Origin: Circinella umbellata | Taxonomy: Eukaryota > Mucoromycota > Mucoromycetes > Mucorales > Lichtheimiaceae | Direction: 5' to 3' | Length of the DNA: 64,000 bases | Assembly: GCA_025093555.1 (NCBI GenBank) | Contig: JAIWNF010000023.1 | Location: 715,768 to 779,767 of the forward strand | Part shown: in pieces, positions 50,441-60,828 of the stretch | Position numbering within the stretch: position 1 is the stretch's first letter | Layout of the letters: each line of letters opens with the position of its first letter | The notes under the pieces: generated by a model | Told to the model about the DNA's origin: nothing | What the model saw: only the letters and a program-made list of their open reading frames with translations | Database searches by the model: none | Position numbers and translations under genes: made by a program

Positions 50441-52699
50441 AAGTTCAAAACATTTTTTACTGATGGAGTACTATGCATTCTCTAAATAACCCTTGTAAAT
50501 TTTATGCTTCCAAAAAGTTTTTACTTCTATCAACTATCAATTGTTATATACTTATTATTATCTGTGTAAACTGAACAACCTCTGCATATAATCATCGAAA
50601 ATTACTGACATATTTACCAGGCCTTCTAATTATTGACGGCCCGATGTCAACTTTGAACCCGTCATTCGGATTTACCAATGAAAATACTAATTTGACCACG
50701 TTACTACATTATTATAAATAAATCCCCTTTTTCTTCAGCGTCTTTCTTTTTTTTCTTTTTTTTCTTTTAATCTTTAATCTTTTTTTTATATTCCTAATCA
50801 ATCGGCAGCTACGAATCTACATTGTATATATTATTATTTATTACAAATCGAGAAAGAACGAGAAAAAAAGGAACAGGCAAAAAAAAAGTTACAGTTGTGT
50901 AATAAACTAAACAGTTATTACATATAATAATACAACAAAAGACGAATATAACGAAGATTTTTGTTTAACGCTCTTTCCCATTTAATATTTGAGGCAAGTC
51001 TATATTATTATAATAAAAAGTTAGTATAAATCTTGTGGTGGATCAGGAGTAAAGATGGGGCTTTTGTATTTTTTTTATGACGGTTCTCACCTGCTACGAA
51101 TAGCTTTTGTTTTTTTTTGTGTTATTATATTTTTATTTATTTTATTCGCTAGTTGGATTGAAACATGAGCGGTTTAGATAATTTAACTGATGATTAGTTA
51201 TATAAATGCAAAAGTATAACGGGTTACCAATAAGAAAAAAGGATTATGATATGTTATAATTAATACTATCTATTTTTTTTTTTTATTTATTATCATTAAA
51301 TATCATGATCAACACTATCGATTATTTATGGTTTATGGTTTATGGTTTATGGTCACCAGTATCACCATCAGCACCACCTCATTGTTATTTTATTCGTTAT
51401 CTTTAAACTTACGGTACGACTCTTTTTCTTTATTAGCATTTAATATCACTATGACGATACCCATTTTTTATTTATCCTTCAACATCACGATCGACACTCT
51501 CGTTCTTTTTATTTGTGATCGTCCAATACCACCGCTTTCTTATTTTATTCGTTATCCTTTAACATCACACATCACAATCGATACCATTGATTCTTTTTAT
51601 TTATTTCATCCAATATCACCACTACTACCAGTCTTTTGTTGTTTTATTCATAATCCTTAAACTCTATGATCAATATTATCGATTCTTCTTATTTATTGTC
51701 ATTCAATATCACCATGACAATAACCGTTTTTTATTACAACAAGCACGTTCGACTTCTTTATTTTTACAGTATATAAATATTATGCCCATGTATATGTCTT
51801 ATCAACAACGAAATGATTTTACATTTCATTACATCACGGCTTCCATACGTTTGTAGTTCAGACTATACATAAAGGTAAGTGATTATACTAGATGATCCAT
51901 AATTAAAAAATAATAATAAAGATATTATGAATATGAATATATTATATACTTGTGTTCCTCGTGTTCTTTTTGGATAGTCATGGTCATTTGTTAAAGATGT
52001 TCTTTTGATAATATGGATAATATATAAAATAAATATAAAATAAACAAAAGAGACTGTGTATTATAATAGATACACTCTTGTAAAAATAACTATATCAATA
52101 TAACATAAATAAAATACCAAGAGATCTCAAGCAATCTCGAAAAAAATCCTGGAAAAGAATGTAAACTAGTAACCTCAAAAAAACTGTTGTTCGCAAACGA
52201 AAAGTAGCAATATCCAAAAAAAAAAAAAAAGAATAGTAATCTCAAAGAATATAAGCAAGCAATATTATGAAAAAGATCAGTAAAACGATCTACCATAAAA
52301 AAGAAACAGAAATTTTCACTAAGTTGAAACGGCAAAAATGGTTGTAGTGTTATTATTATGTATTATTATTATCAAAACACGTAATAAAATAAAATAATAG
52401 AGCCTTTTATAACAACCTTCTTTATACCGTTTTTTATATGTTTCTCAGCATGTGATAAATATTATTAAATGATTAATTTAGTTAACCAAATGGTATTTAA
52501 ATGTTCATTATTGTTACATATAATCTTTTTTATAAATGGTAAAGAAGTGCTGAAGATCTTTTTATTAGGTAAAGAAGTGCTCCGTCTCTTTTGTATTTCA
52601 GCAATAAAAATAATAAATATACATGATAGGTATGTCCGCCTGATTTGTGTTTAAGGACTTATTATATGGTGCTTAATTTTTTTTTTTTTTTGTACGTAC
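50441..52699. other. Intergenic AT-rich region, no gene seen
   Basis: Single-copy sequence between the 10-kb element and the KDZ remnant. It holds pyrimidine tracts near 50740-50780, a degenerate tandem repeat (annotated separately) and A15 at about 52218. Open frames in it come from the degenerate repeat or are under 90 codons with no motif. Confidence 0.5.
51285..51735 (+). repeat. Degenerate tandem repeat of about 110-120 bp
   Basis: The phrases AATATCACNATGACNATA, CCTTNAACATCAC, ATCGACACTNTCGNTTCTT and TTTTATTTATT recur in order four times with many changes. Four copies of GGTTTAT sit inside it at 51328-51350. One frame stays open for 110 codons, but this follows from repeat composition, not coding. 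Confidence 0.6.
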
Positions 52700-54059
52700 G
52701 TAGGCACTCAGCAATTTTTTTTTCCGATGGTGTATTACCATCCAAGGCAACAAACATTTTGTCCTATTGAGCAGTATATATGTCCAGATAATTAAAATAA
52801 ATACATAAATAACAGCATTACAAACATATAATACAGATATCAGATATATTATAAGCTCCCATCAATTTCTGAATATCAACATACCTTTGGACAAGCAGGA
52901 CACCAATATTCTTTTATTAAGGTTGGATCTGCTAACTCTATAGCCAATTCACTTGTGATTCTTCTTTGCATTTCTAGGTACGGGTAATAAGCATTCCCAA
53001 GTGATTTGCGAATACGATCGACATACAGATAAAGAAAATTTTATATGTATACACATAAAGCAATAAAAAGTGTATGTGTGAAAGGATATTATACAGCATA
53101 AGTATGTAATGTTATTATAAAACTGCAGCATCTCTTTTGATATTCTATTTAGCTGTTAAATGCTATTTAGAATATATTTACCTGATATTTGTGTGCAGTA
53201 GCAGACGCAGCTGCAAAAGCTTGAACTGCTAAATAACCCTCATCTTGTAAAAGCGCGAAAAATTCGAGAAAAGTAAAATGAAAAGCTGTTACTAGGAGTT
53301 TTGGTGAAGCAGGAAAGAGATTATGACGGACAAGTGTTAATGCATCCTTTCGACAATCACAAAATTGACTTTTGTATTATGTATTCCTATATGCATTATC
53401 CAATTGCAGATAATAAGAGATTTATAAAATAGTTTTTTTTATAATAGCTAATAAAAACAATAGACTTACCTGTTAAGTATACACATAGCACTTCTTTAAT
53501 TCGAGTTGTGGCACAATCCCAACTATCACCGAACAGAGTTGTTTCGCTATAGCTAGGCTTTCCGTGGCAGCCGACGTTAGTCACATATTCTGTAACAATT
53601 TCATCAAGAATACTTTCCAGGAATCATCGAGTTTTTTTAGCCTTTGTTGGTGTTCTTCTTTGGAATTTTTAGCTGCAGTACTATTCAAAAAATACCTGCC
53701 AAAATGATTATTGACATTATCTCTCATTGCATTACTATCAGTACCGACATTGTCATCAGCATACTCCTGACTATAGCTACTACTCTGACTTTGGTTTGAG
53801 GTATTCACTTTAATTTATATAGCAAACAAATGTTAATATACTGAACACAAAGAACTTTTAAATATTATATACCAGCAGTACGATCCAAACGGGAACTCCC
53901 ATCTTCAAGTGATCTAGCTGAAACATAGCGTGATTGCGGAATTAGCTGACCATTACTCGTGACGTATGATCCGAAAACTTCCTCAATGTAGCGTTCACCT
54001 CTGCGAAGAGAGCGTTTGAATTTTTTCTTTAATCGTCTGTTTTCACTTGGCGTGTACAT
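52700..54059 (-). pseudogene. Truncated KDZ-type transposase (N-terminal, cysteine-cluster part)
   Basis: Exon-like blocks on the minus strand at 53873-54059, 53470-53807, 53182-53368, about 52887-53029 and 52700-52763. The first begins MYTPSENRRLKKKFKRSLRR and contains GERYIEEVFGSYV. The second has a one-base frame change near 53617, after which comes LDEIVTEYVTNVGCHG and FGDSWDCATTRIKEVLC. Then NFCDCRKDALTLVRHNLFPA, followed by SPKLLVTAFHFTFLEFFALL. The fourth block ends LIKEYWCPACPK and the fifth has DKMFVALDGN, as in the Cys cluster and first catalytic Asp of KDZ transposases. Nothing corresponding to the rest of the catalytic domain follows, and the fourth block lacks a clear AG acceptor. 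The family call rests on my memory of CxC-associated KDZ proteins. Confidence 0.6.
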
Positions 54060-54516
54060 TATGAAATGTTGTTAAGAAAGGAGATGATAATATTGTGAAC
54101 ATTATATTTTTGAAAACAGACAGTATTTATATAATAATGGTAATGATATGGACATATGGCTGCATGTGTATGTATAAACCATAAAAGCTGATATTTCATC
54201 AAAGGTAAAATAGATAGATGGATCATTGCATTGATTAAAACTTTAATTAAAAGATCTGTATTTATTATATTAATTTCTATATAAGCAGTCAATACCCCCT
54301 GAAGTATAATGAAAATTCCACAATTATTCGATTTGTCTCCTTACCATGATCAATATACGCTTGTAAAAAGATATCCAAATGTATATCATAATAATTAATT
54401 GATATTTTATGTATTCCTCCTCCGACTAACATCAATTGTTTGTTGCCCATAATTAGTACTATTTATTTTTCAATTTTGGCGAATTTAATCCTCTTTTGAT
54501 TAAGAGATGATATCAG
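54060..54516. other. Spacer, no gene seen
   Basis: AT-rich sequence between the KDZ remnant and the next minus-strand decayed gene. It would contain the promoter of the former and the 3' end of the latter. No motif recognised. Confidence 0.5.
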
Positions 54517-55733
54517 TCATCTTTTCATTACTGTTCCCATCTCACTCGAATTTCGAGCAACTTCATGATCAAAATCAAAACCAATCATATCAAATCCACC
54601 CTCCTCATACCGATATCTCCATCCATCTTCAATCGAATCATGCCTTTTAAATCTGGACCATGGAAATGTTTTAAGATTGCGCCCAGGTGCTTCATCTAAA
54701 TATAAAAATAATACAGCCCAAAAAATATTCCATATAAATAATATATCTTATCAAACTAAACATCAATATTATGGTATTGACATTATACAAAGAAAAACAC
54801 TTCCTATACATTTGTCAGATTGTTGTTGACAGCTTGTGCTTTACTGTCGTTGTCGATTGGGTTAAAGCAGGCTGTTTCGACTCTAGTGATACAATAGAAA
54901 AACACAATTAACATCAAGTCTATCTTGTGCTATTTCAACTCCGTTGACAAAATAGGTATCATAAATCAATACCTTCATCGACAGACCCAACAGCTAATAA
55001 ATTAACGTTTCCTATTCGTATCCCATATATTTCACATGTAATAACTCCGATATTGTATTATTAATCACCTTTCACCTTATCTAAAAAGGCCTGCTCACCT
55101 CCTAGTGCTCTTAGTGCTCTGGATGCCTTCTCTATAATGCGCATAAGTATAAGAAAGAACACAACTGTTATAGACCCATCCCCTTACTCACCTGAGTTAG
55201 TTATACGGTCGGTGTAGTCCCAATCAGACTTGTTGTCAGAAGCCAAAAGAACTCCTATGTCCCATCCCAGATGACTCTTTGCTCTCGTTAAAATAGAAGA
55301 TATCTCTCTTCTATACATTTTAGCAACCCTTTCCCTATTTTTTAAATCATTAACTGGTAAAGGATTTTTTCTGATGCTTGACAAGTTTTCTATAGTTTCG
55401 TTAAGTTCTGATTTTTTCCCTCGTCAAACTTGTGAAACGCAGCGCTAAGTTCAGCCATAGTTGGCGCATTGTCATCCTCACAATCAACTAAACTTCTCTA
55501 TTCTATACAAAAAGTAAATTCAATATTTGATCATACTTTAATCAGCAAACTAAAATAAACTACTTACCTTTTCCAACCTCATTGTCCTGAAAAACAAGAT
55601 GGAGGAAAGCATTCCACTGACAAAGTTTACGTGTTCCTTTGAAATGGGAAAGCAAGGGACTTGAGTTGTCTAACGACATTGTGGGGGGAATGGAATCTAA
55701 AGAAAAAGTACCAAGTGCAGATTGATTTGGCAT
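54517..55733 (-). pseudogene. Decayed multi-exon gene of unknown family
   Basis: Coding-like blocks on the minus strand: 55568-55733 (MPNQSALGTFSLDSIPP, then KLCQWNAFLHLVFQDNEVGK), about 55184-55495 (MAELSAAFHKFDEGK, then LNETIENLSSIRKNPLPVND, ERVAKMYRREISSIL and SHLGWDIGVLLASDNKSDW), 55099-55131 (KASRALRALG) and 54517-54695 (DEAPGRNLKTFPWSRFKRHD, then GFDMIGFDFDHEVARNSSEM and TGA). The second block needs one extra base in an A-run near 55415 to stay open, and its acceptor phase does not match the first exon. So the gene is probably broken, or my exon model is wrong there. The WNAF...RR...GWDIGVLLAS layout is not one I can name. It lies upstream of and co-oriented with the KDZ remnant, and may once have belonged to the same element. 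Confidence 0.5.
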
Positions 55734-56188
55734 GTTAAAATTTACAATATAACTGACCTTATTCATGAACACATATTTATATGCAATATGGTTTGTATGA
55801 AAAAAAAAGAAGCTCAGGTTCAATAATGCATAAATGAAATTGGGTTCCCAGCGCTGCAGCGTGACGCTGTGAGTGATTCAAAGCCAACGCTGGGACAATC
55901 ATAAAGGGCATTAATTAAACAAAACAGGAAAAAATTTTAGGGGTATGAGGTGTCATCTTATTGTCGTAGTCAAAAATAATAGCTATATTCATTTTCCTTT
56001 TTGGATTATTTTGTGTTACTTCTTTACAAAGACATTTGATTTTTATAATGCCACGTAGTTATATCCATACCACCGTCACTTTACCATATTATCCATTTGA
56101 ACACGTATACATTACATAGTCACGAACACGTATTCAATCTACAATCATTCCACATATATTATTATTATTAGTCTTACATATATTTATC
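55734..56188. other. Flank of the DIRS insertion, possibly the start of the Gypsy LTR
   Basis: No gene. It contains a hairpin (annotated separately), and its right part (about 56020-56188) is pyrimidine-rich. Because the Gypsy element right of the DIRS lacks an upstream LTR portion, that portion may lie here. Without the 3' LTR in the window this cannot be confirmed. Confidence 0.4.
55847..55894. repeat. Small imperfect hairpin
   Basis: CCCAGCG at 55847-55853 and CGCTGGG at 55888-55894 form inverted 7-bp arms around an interior that includes CAGCGCTG and CAGCGTGACGCTG. It is GC-rich in an AT-rich setting. It could be the end of a small element or a structured RNA, or coincidence. Confidence 0.4.
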
Positions 56189-56238
56189 ATTGTCTATCAC
56201 TAAGTTCCAGACAATTGAGGTAGTCCATCAGACTTACC

Positions 56239-56384
56239 GAACCTGAACTGATAGAGTGCTGTGATCATAATTCTCTCTTTATTAACCGAAACATAACAAA
56301 TGAAATAAAATTTACATAAATTTTTTTTTTTTTTTTTTTTTTTTTATAAATCTAATGTGAGTCCTATCCTTGAACCTTGATCAT
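56239..56384 (+). repeat. DIRS left inverted terminal repeat (shared core)
   Basis: GAACCTGAACTGATAGAG through CCTTGAACCTTGATCAT; the reverse complement is at 60490-60630. It contains a poly-T tract of about 25 bases opposite a shorter poly-A tract in the right copy. The unique outer end of the left side is 56189-56238. Confidence 0.9.
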
Positions 56385-56430
56385 TTTTCTTTCGCTACGC
56401 CGGTCATAACCGCTTTCATTGAAATCATCC

Positions 56431-57369
56431 ATGTCAGAACAAACAATCAATCCTGATATTAATCAAGTTCAACAACTGGTGGAACAGGTGACAAGACAGC
56501 AACAACTTATCGAGGACCTGTATCAAGCACGCACAGACTCTGTTGCCCCTTCCCCTGTCACACCAGTACCTCATCACTTACCGGTACGTCCTTCTTTTGA
56601 CTGGACCCCTTCCGCTACTTTAACCCATTTGATGCCTACTTTGGATCAATCCACATTCACAAGCACGCTCGCTGCCGAGGAGTGCACACAACTTATAGAG
56701 AGATATCCTCCTATACATGGTTTTATCTACAAAGCATCAGCTCCAGTTCCGGAGGCTGCTAGGCTCTTTTCAAAAAGACAAGTACATGAAGATAACACTT
56801 TATGCAATTTCCAATACACGCTATCTGCTGTCCTTCGACCTCTCGATGTTCTGGGTTATATGATACTTCCCCTATTGCCAGCTGACCAGGTTGAACGTAT
56901 TTTTGCCACTATCAATGATATTCGCACCCTTATTTTGCACACCGAGGGTACGATTAACCAAGCCCGTAATCAGCTCGCTCTTCGAGCCGTCAATCCATCA
57001 ATACGTCAACCAACTTCAGAGCGAACATATACTATGGCAGCCGATGTCTTCAAGGAAACAGTTTCGAACCACATGGCTCTTCAAAAGAGTCTGCGAGAAG
57101 CCCGATTTTCTTCGGGAAACCGTTTCAGACCATCCAACAGACACCCCGTTTCATCAGCACCTTCCTCGTTTTTTCGATCCAGCCCGTCAGGCGATGGCGG
57201 GCATCCCGACACCACTTTCCCTCGCACTCAGCACTCAAACAATCCTTTCCGACAACACCAATCACGCAGCACCACCAACACCAACACCAGCAGACCACGC
57301 CACACCAACCAATTCCACAACAGCAACAGCAACAGCAACAACAACAGCATCAGAAACAACCGCCAGTAG
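56431..57369 (+). CDS. DIRS gag-like protein
   Basis: About 312 residues from the ATG at 56431, the first Met in the frame (MSEQTINPDINQVQQLVEQV). An N-terminal coiled-coil stretch is followed by a helical core (SAVLRPLDVLGYMILPLL, then ATINDIRTLILHTEGTINQA) and a disordered Arg/Ser/Asn-rich tail. Position and architecture match ORF1 of DIRS elements, the presumed nucleocapsid. No zinc knuckle is present. It ends 33 bases before the first called RT codon, but the RT frame is open upstream and overlaps the gag tail in the -1 frame, so RT may be expressed by frameshifting or from its own start. Confidence 0.8.
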   Translation: MSEQTINPDINQVQQLVEQVTRQQQLIEDLYQARTDSVAPSPVTPVPHHLPVRPSFDWTPSATLTHLMPTLDQSTFTSTLAAEECTQLIERYPPIHGFIYKASAPVPEAARLFSKRQVHEDNTLCNFQYTLSAVLRPLDVLGYMILPLLPADQVERIFATINDIRTLILHTEGTINQARNQLALRAVNPSIRQPTSERTYTMAADVFKETVSNHMALQKSLREARFSSGNRFRPSNRHPVSSAPSSFFRSSPSGDGGHPDTTFPRTQHSNNPFRQHQSRSTTNTNTSRPRHTNQFHNSNSNSNNNSIRNNRQ

Positions 57370-57401
57370 GTGGTCGGCTCCAACGACATTGGCGCGCTTG
57401 G

Positions 57402-59249
57402 GTGAACCTAACCTCCAATCATTGGGTTCATTCCATCATCAAACACGGTTTCCGACTCCAGTTCCTCCGCCAACCTCCGATAACCGCTCACAACAGACCT
57501 ACCATAGCTCAAACAGCGGAACAAAAATTCCTTCTTCAACAGGAGATCGCGGACCTATTAAACAAAAAGGCCATCGAACCAGTAACTTCTGGTCAAGGAT
57601 TCAGCAGCACAATGTTTGTAATTCCAAAACGCAACGGCGGCTTTCGCCCCGTTTTCAATTTAAAAATATTAAATCAGTATCTACATGCCCCCAAGTTCAA
57701 AATGGAGACGCTCCAACAAGTCATCAAGATGATTCAACCAAACGATTATCTTACCTCGATCGATCTTGCCGACGCTTTTCTCCATATCGTCGTTCATCAC
57801 CAATCACGTCGTTATCTTCGTTTCACATGGGAAGGTCAAACCTACCAGTTTCGAACGACTCCGTTTGGTCTTTCCCAAGTCCCTTGGCTTTTTACCAAAC
57901 TATGCCAACCAATTCTGAAATGGGCACGCAGTCAAGGAATACGGGTCACGGCCTATCTCGACGATTGGTTGATTATGGGTACGTCACGACACCAAACAGC
58001 ATCTCACACAGCACAAATAATCAGCAAACTTCAAGACCTGGGGTGGCTGGTCAATATAAAAAAGTCGAATCTTCAACCGCAACAACAAATCAACCATCTT
58101 GGTTATCAACTGAATACAACTACAATGACAGCGAAACTTCCTGGTCCCAAACTGAGAGATCTTCGACGATCCATCCACTCGCTGCTTCACCATCCAGTAC
58201 AGACTCCCCACCGAGTTCACAGCTTGACAATGCGTATCAAGGCGGCGACCATTGCGCTCTTTCCAGCCCAATTGTACACTCGATCTCTGCTTCAATTCAA
58301 GATTCAGAATGTCAAGAACGACCAAGGTTGGGATCAGCCTCTTCCCCTAACGCAAGACTGCCTGGAAGAATTGACTTGGTGGCTAACCAACTTGAAAAAA
58401 TGGAACGGTCGCTCTCTCCTTCCGATAATGCCACAACATACAATGTACATGGATGCAAGCGACCAAGGTTGGGGCGGCGTCTATCAGCACCATATGGTTC
58501 AAGGACACTGGACCAAACAAGAACGCGAGATGTCGATCAATTGGCGGGAGCTGAAGGCGATTCATTTGATTCTTCAATGTTTTCCGCATCTCAAAAATAC
58601 CAATATTTTAATTTGAACAGACAATATGACGGCGAAGAGCTATATCAACCGTCACGGCGGTACTCGTTCTCTTTTATTAAATTCCTTGGCGACAACCATC
58701 TGGGAACAATGTCTGAACTGCCAACTTCACATACAAGCCCAACACATTGCGGGGGTGAACAATATTCAAGCCGATTACGCATCTCGTCATTTTCACACCA
58801 AGAATCATTGGCAACTAATTCCGAACACATTTCAACACCACATTCAAGCACACTGGGGAACCCACGACGTGGATCTGTTTGCCGATCGGACGAACCATCT
58901 TCTTCCTCGATATGTGTCATGGAAACAAGACCCTCAGGCATGGGCAACGGATGCATTCAGCCTCTCCTGGCACATCTTCCAGAACCCATACATTCACCCA
59001 CCATGGAACCTAATACTCCAAACTCTCCAGAAGATTCAACAAGAACGGATCACCGCCACAGTAGTAGTCCCGTACTGGCAGAGTGCGATTTGGTTTCCTC
59101 TTCTGCGTTCCCTGGCCATCGATCATCCCATCATCTTGTCTCCACAGCTTCACACACAAACAACTTCTCCTTTCACACGATGGCCTTGGACAAATCCGAG
59201 TTGGAAACTCTCCGTGTGGCGACTTTGCGGAGACGATATCAATTGCTAG
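57402..59249 (+). pseudogene. DIRS reverse transcriptase / RNase H frame with internal TGA
   Basis: One frame covers the RT (FVIPKRNGGFRPVFNLKILN, LTSIDLADAFLHI, TTPFGLSQVPWLFTK and the catalytic VTAYLDDWLIMG) and the start of RNase H (MYMDASDQGWGGVY, then EMSINWRELKAIHLI). A TGA at 58614-58616 interrupts it. The same frame then continues through TDNMTAKSYINRHGG, QHIAGVNNIQADYASR and a C-terminal region (DVDLFADRTNHLLPRYVSW) that in other DIRS elements is the methyltransferase-like part. The stop lies just before the conserved TDN of RNase H, so it probably arose by mutation, for example CGA to TGA. There is no ATG near the 5' end, so the start is undefined. Confidence 0.85.
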
Positions 59250-60188
59250 GTTTTTCCCCTTTGGTGGTCGATCGTTATGTTCAAGATAGCATGCAAGGAT
59301 CTCAAGGCCGCTCATATCGTCGAGGTCAATATCTCTTTCTTCATTGGGTCGACATTTTGCTATTGATTTGAATCAATACATTACAGTACAACTTATCGAA
59401 TTTTTACAACTTGCTTCGGATTCCGGTTTTGCTCCGGGTACAATCAACTTATTTCGCTGGGCAGTAACTGCGTTTCATGTTGACTCATCTACTTTATCAA
59501 AATCAAAAGAATTATATCAATTTTTGTCACGCATCAAGAAAGCAGCACCTCCTATATCTCTGACCAAGTCACTGGTTGATCTGACACCATCATTTACTTT
59601 CCTGTGCTCAATACCTTCCAATACATCGACTTCACTTACTTCCTTGTCCAAGAAGTGCACGTTTTTGTTAGCGGCGGCCGCATTTTTAAGACCTTCGGAT
59701 CTGCATCGTATCTCGTTACCGGATTGTTCGGTTGATGAGGACTCGCATCTGCATTTGCTGATCGTCGCACCTAAAGAAACAAGGCAAGGTCGTCGAATTA
59801 ACAAGGACTTGGTACTACTTCCGTTACTTAATGATGTCGCCTTATGTCCTGTTGCGACCTTCAAGGCTCTGGTTGCACACCCTGGACGGTCTTCAAGCCA
59901 GTTTCTCTTTGTCAACAGTCGTCACACAGATCAACCTTTGGTGGTTACCACGCTTTCTACATATATCCGTTCGGTGCTCAAGCTCTCTCCTATGGCTTCC
60001 ATCAATGGTTCAAGGCTCCCTTCGGTCCGTTCCGTGGCGTCCGACAAGGCACTATGTAATGGTGTTTCGTTAGATGACGTTTTGTTAATGGGAACTGGTC
60101 TTCCTCTTCTGTTTTTAATAATCATTACTGACGCGATCGTCAAACTGCAAATAATATCTCAGCGGCGGTTATCAACACGCTCCCTTAA
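59180..60188 (+). pseudogene. DIRS tyrosine recombinase, frameshifted
   Basis: The N-terminal part starts at ATG 59180, in a frame overlapping the RT/RNase H gene (LRRRYQLLGFSPLVVDRYVQ, then RGQYLFLHWVD). Near 59356 it passes to a second frame: FLQLASDSGFAPGTINLFRW, then AAAFLRPSDLHRISLPD with the box I Arg, KETRQGRRINKDLVLLPLL and LPSVRSVASDKALCNG for box II. Near 60091 it shifts again to NWSSSSVFNNHY, which holds the nucleophilic Tyr, and a TGA at 60129-60131 follows directly. The frame after that stop is open to TAA at 60186. Two one-base losses and one stop make this copy defective. The enzyme would integrate the circular DNA form of the element. Confidence 0.8.
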
Positions 60189-60214
60189 CGTTCTCCACCT
60201 CGCAGGTCATCTCT

Positions 60215-60215
<1 letters not shown>

Positions 60216-60250
<35 letters not shown>
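60216..60250 (+). repeat. A35 homopolymer downstream of the recombinase
   Basis: Thirty-five consecutive A residues about 30 bp after the recombinase stop and about 90 bp before the internal complementary region. A poly-A tail copied into the element, or slippage, could explain it. Confidence 0.9.
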
Positions 60251-60251
<1 letters not shown>

Positions 60252-60338
60252 AAGTTACTCTATCAAGCAACAAATATGCAATACAAGTCCGACATCACAT
60301 GGTCAAGCTCATCCATTCAAGCGGTTTTCTCTGTATCC

Positions 60339-60456
60339 AGCACTCTATCAGTTCAGGTTCGGTAAGTCCAATGGACTACCTCAATTGTCTGGAACTTAGT
60401 GATAGACAATTGTTCGTTCAGTCCGAAGGACTGGACGAACCTGAACTGATAGAGGG
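60339..60456 (+). repeat. DIRS internal complementary region
   Basis: The left part (60339-60412) is the reverse complement of the element's left end, including CCTCAATTGTCTGGAACTTA and GTGATAGACA. The right part (60405-60456) is the reverse complement of the right end, including ATTGTTCGTTCAGTCCGAAG. The two are fused at GACAATTG, the expected circle junction. This region templates end restoration during DIRS replication. Confidence 0.9.
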
Positions 60457-60489
60457 TCCCACCCACCCACCGCTTCCGGCTACGCTCAA

Positions 60490-60658
60490 ATGATCAAGGT
60501 TCAAGGATAGGACTCACATTAGATTTATAAAAAAAAAAAAAAAAAATTTTATGTAAATTTTATTTCATTTGTTATGTTTCGGTTAATAAAGAGAGAATTA
60601 TGATCACAGCACTCTATCAGTTCAGGTTCGTCCAGTCCTTCGGACTGAACGAACAATT
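60490..60658 (-). repeat. DIRS right inverted terminal repeat
   Basis: 60490-60630 is the reverse complement of 56239-56384. 60631-60658 is the unique outer end, complementary to the internal region. It includes a poly-A tract of about 18 bases. Confidence 0.9.
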
Positions 60659-60805
60659 ATTCATAATAGTTAGGAAAACATATAAATAGCTGTTCATAAT
60701 TAAAACAATAAACATTATCTTTCAACTTATATTTTATTCTTTAATTATCTTTTGTTCTATTCTATTTCTATTGGCTACGGTATTGATCCGCCAAAAATAT
60801 TATGA
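60659..60805 (+). repeat. Candidate partial 5' LTR with TATA box
   Basis: TATAAATA at 60681-60688 and AATAAA at 60707-60712 lie in the order expected for a U3-R boundary. The segment would end at about 60804-60807, just before the primer-binding site. The upstream part of the LTR is missing here because the DIRS element abuts it. The LTR status is inferred, since the 3' LTR is outside the window. Confidence 0.45.
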
Positions 60806-60809
60806 CAAC

Positions 60810-60821
60810 TGGTAGCGACAG
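60810..60821 (+). promoter_or_regulatory. Candidate tRNA primer-binding site
   Basis: TGGTAGCGACAG begins with the invariant TGG complementary to a tRNA CCA end, and lies immediately after the presumed LTR and before gag. Which tRNA matches is not determined. Confidence 0.45.
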
Positions 60822-60828
60822 AAGGTTC

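Larger units (their letters stand above)
56189..60658 (+). mobile_element. DIRS-type tyrosine-recombinase retrotransposon
   Basis: The element is 4.47 kb. It has inverted terminal repeats, a gag-like frame, an RT/RNase H frame, an overlapping tyrosine recombinase, and an internal complementary region just before the right repeat. The internal region is complementary to the outermost sequences of both ends. That is the defining DIRS layout and allows the ends to be placed at ATTGTCTATCAC (56189) and GAACGAACAATT (60658). No target duplication is expected or seen. Several frames carry stops or frameshifts, so this copy is probably not autonomous. Its GC content is visibly higher than that of the surrounding DNA. 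Confidence 0.9.

Noticed and set aside
57984..59315. Minus-strand frames of about 100 codons across the DIRS element
   Set aside because: They are antisense shadows of the RT/RNase H gene.
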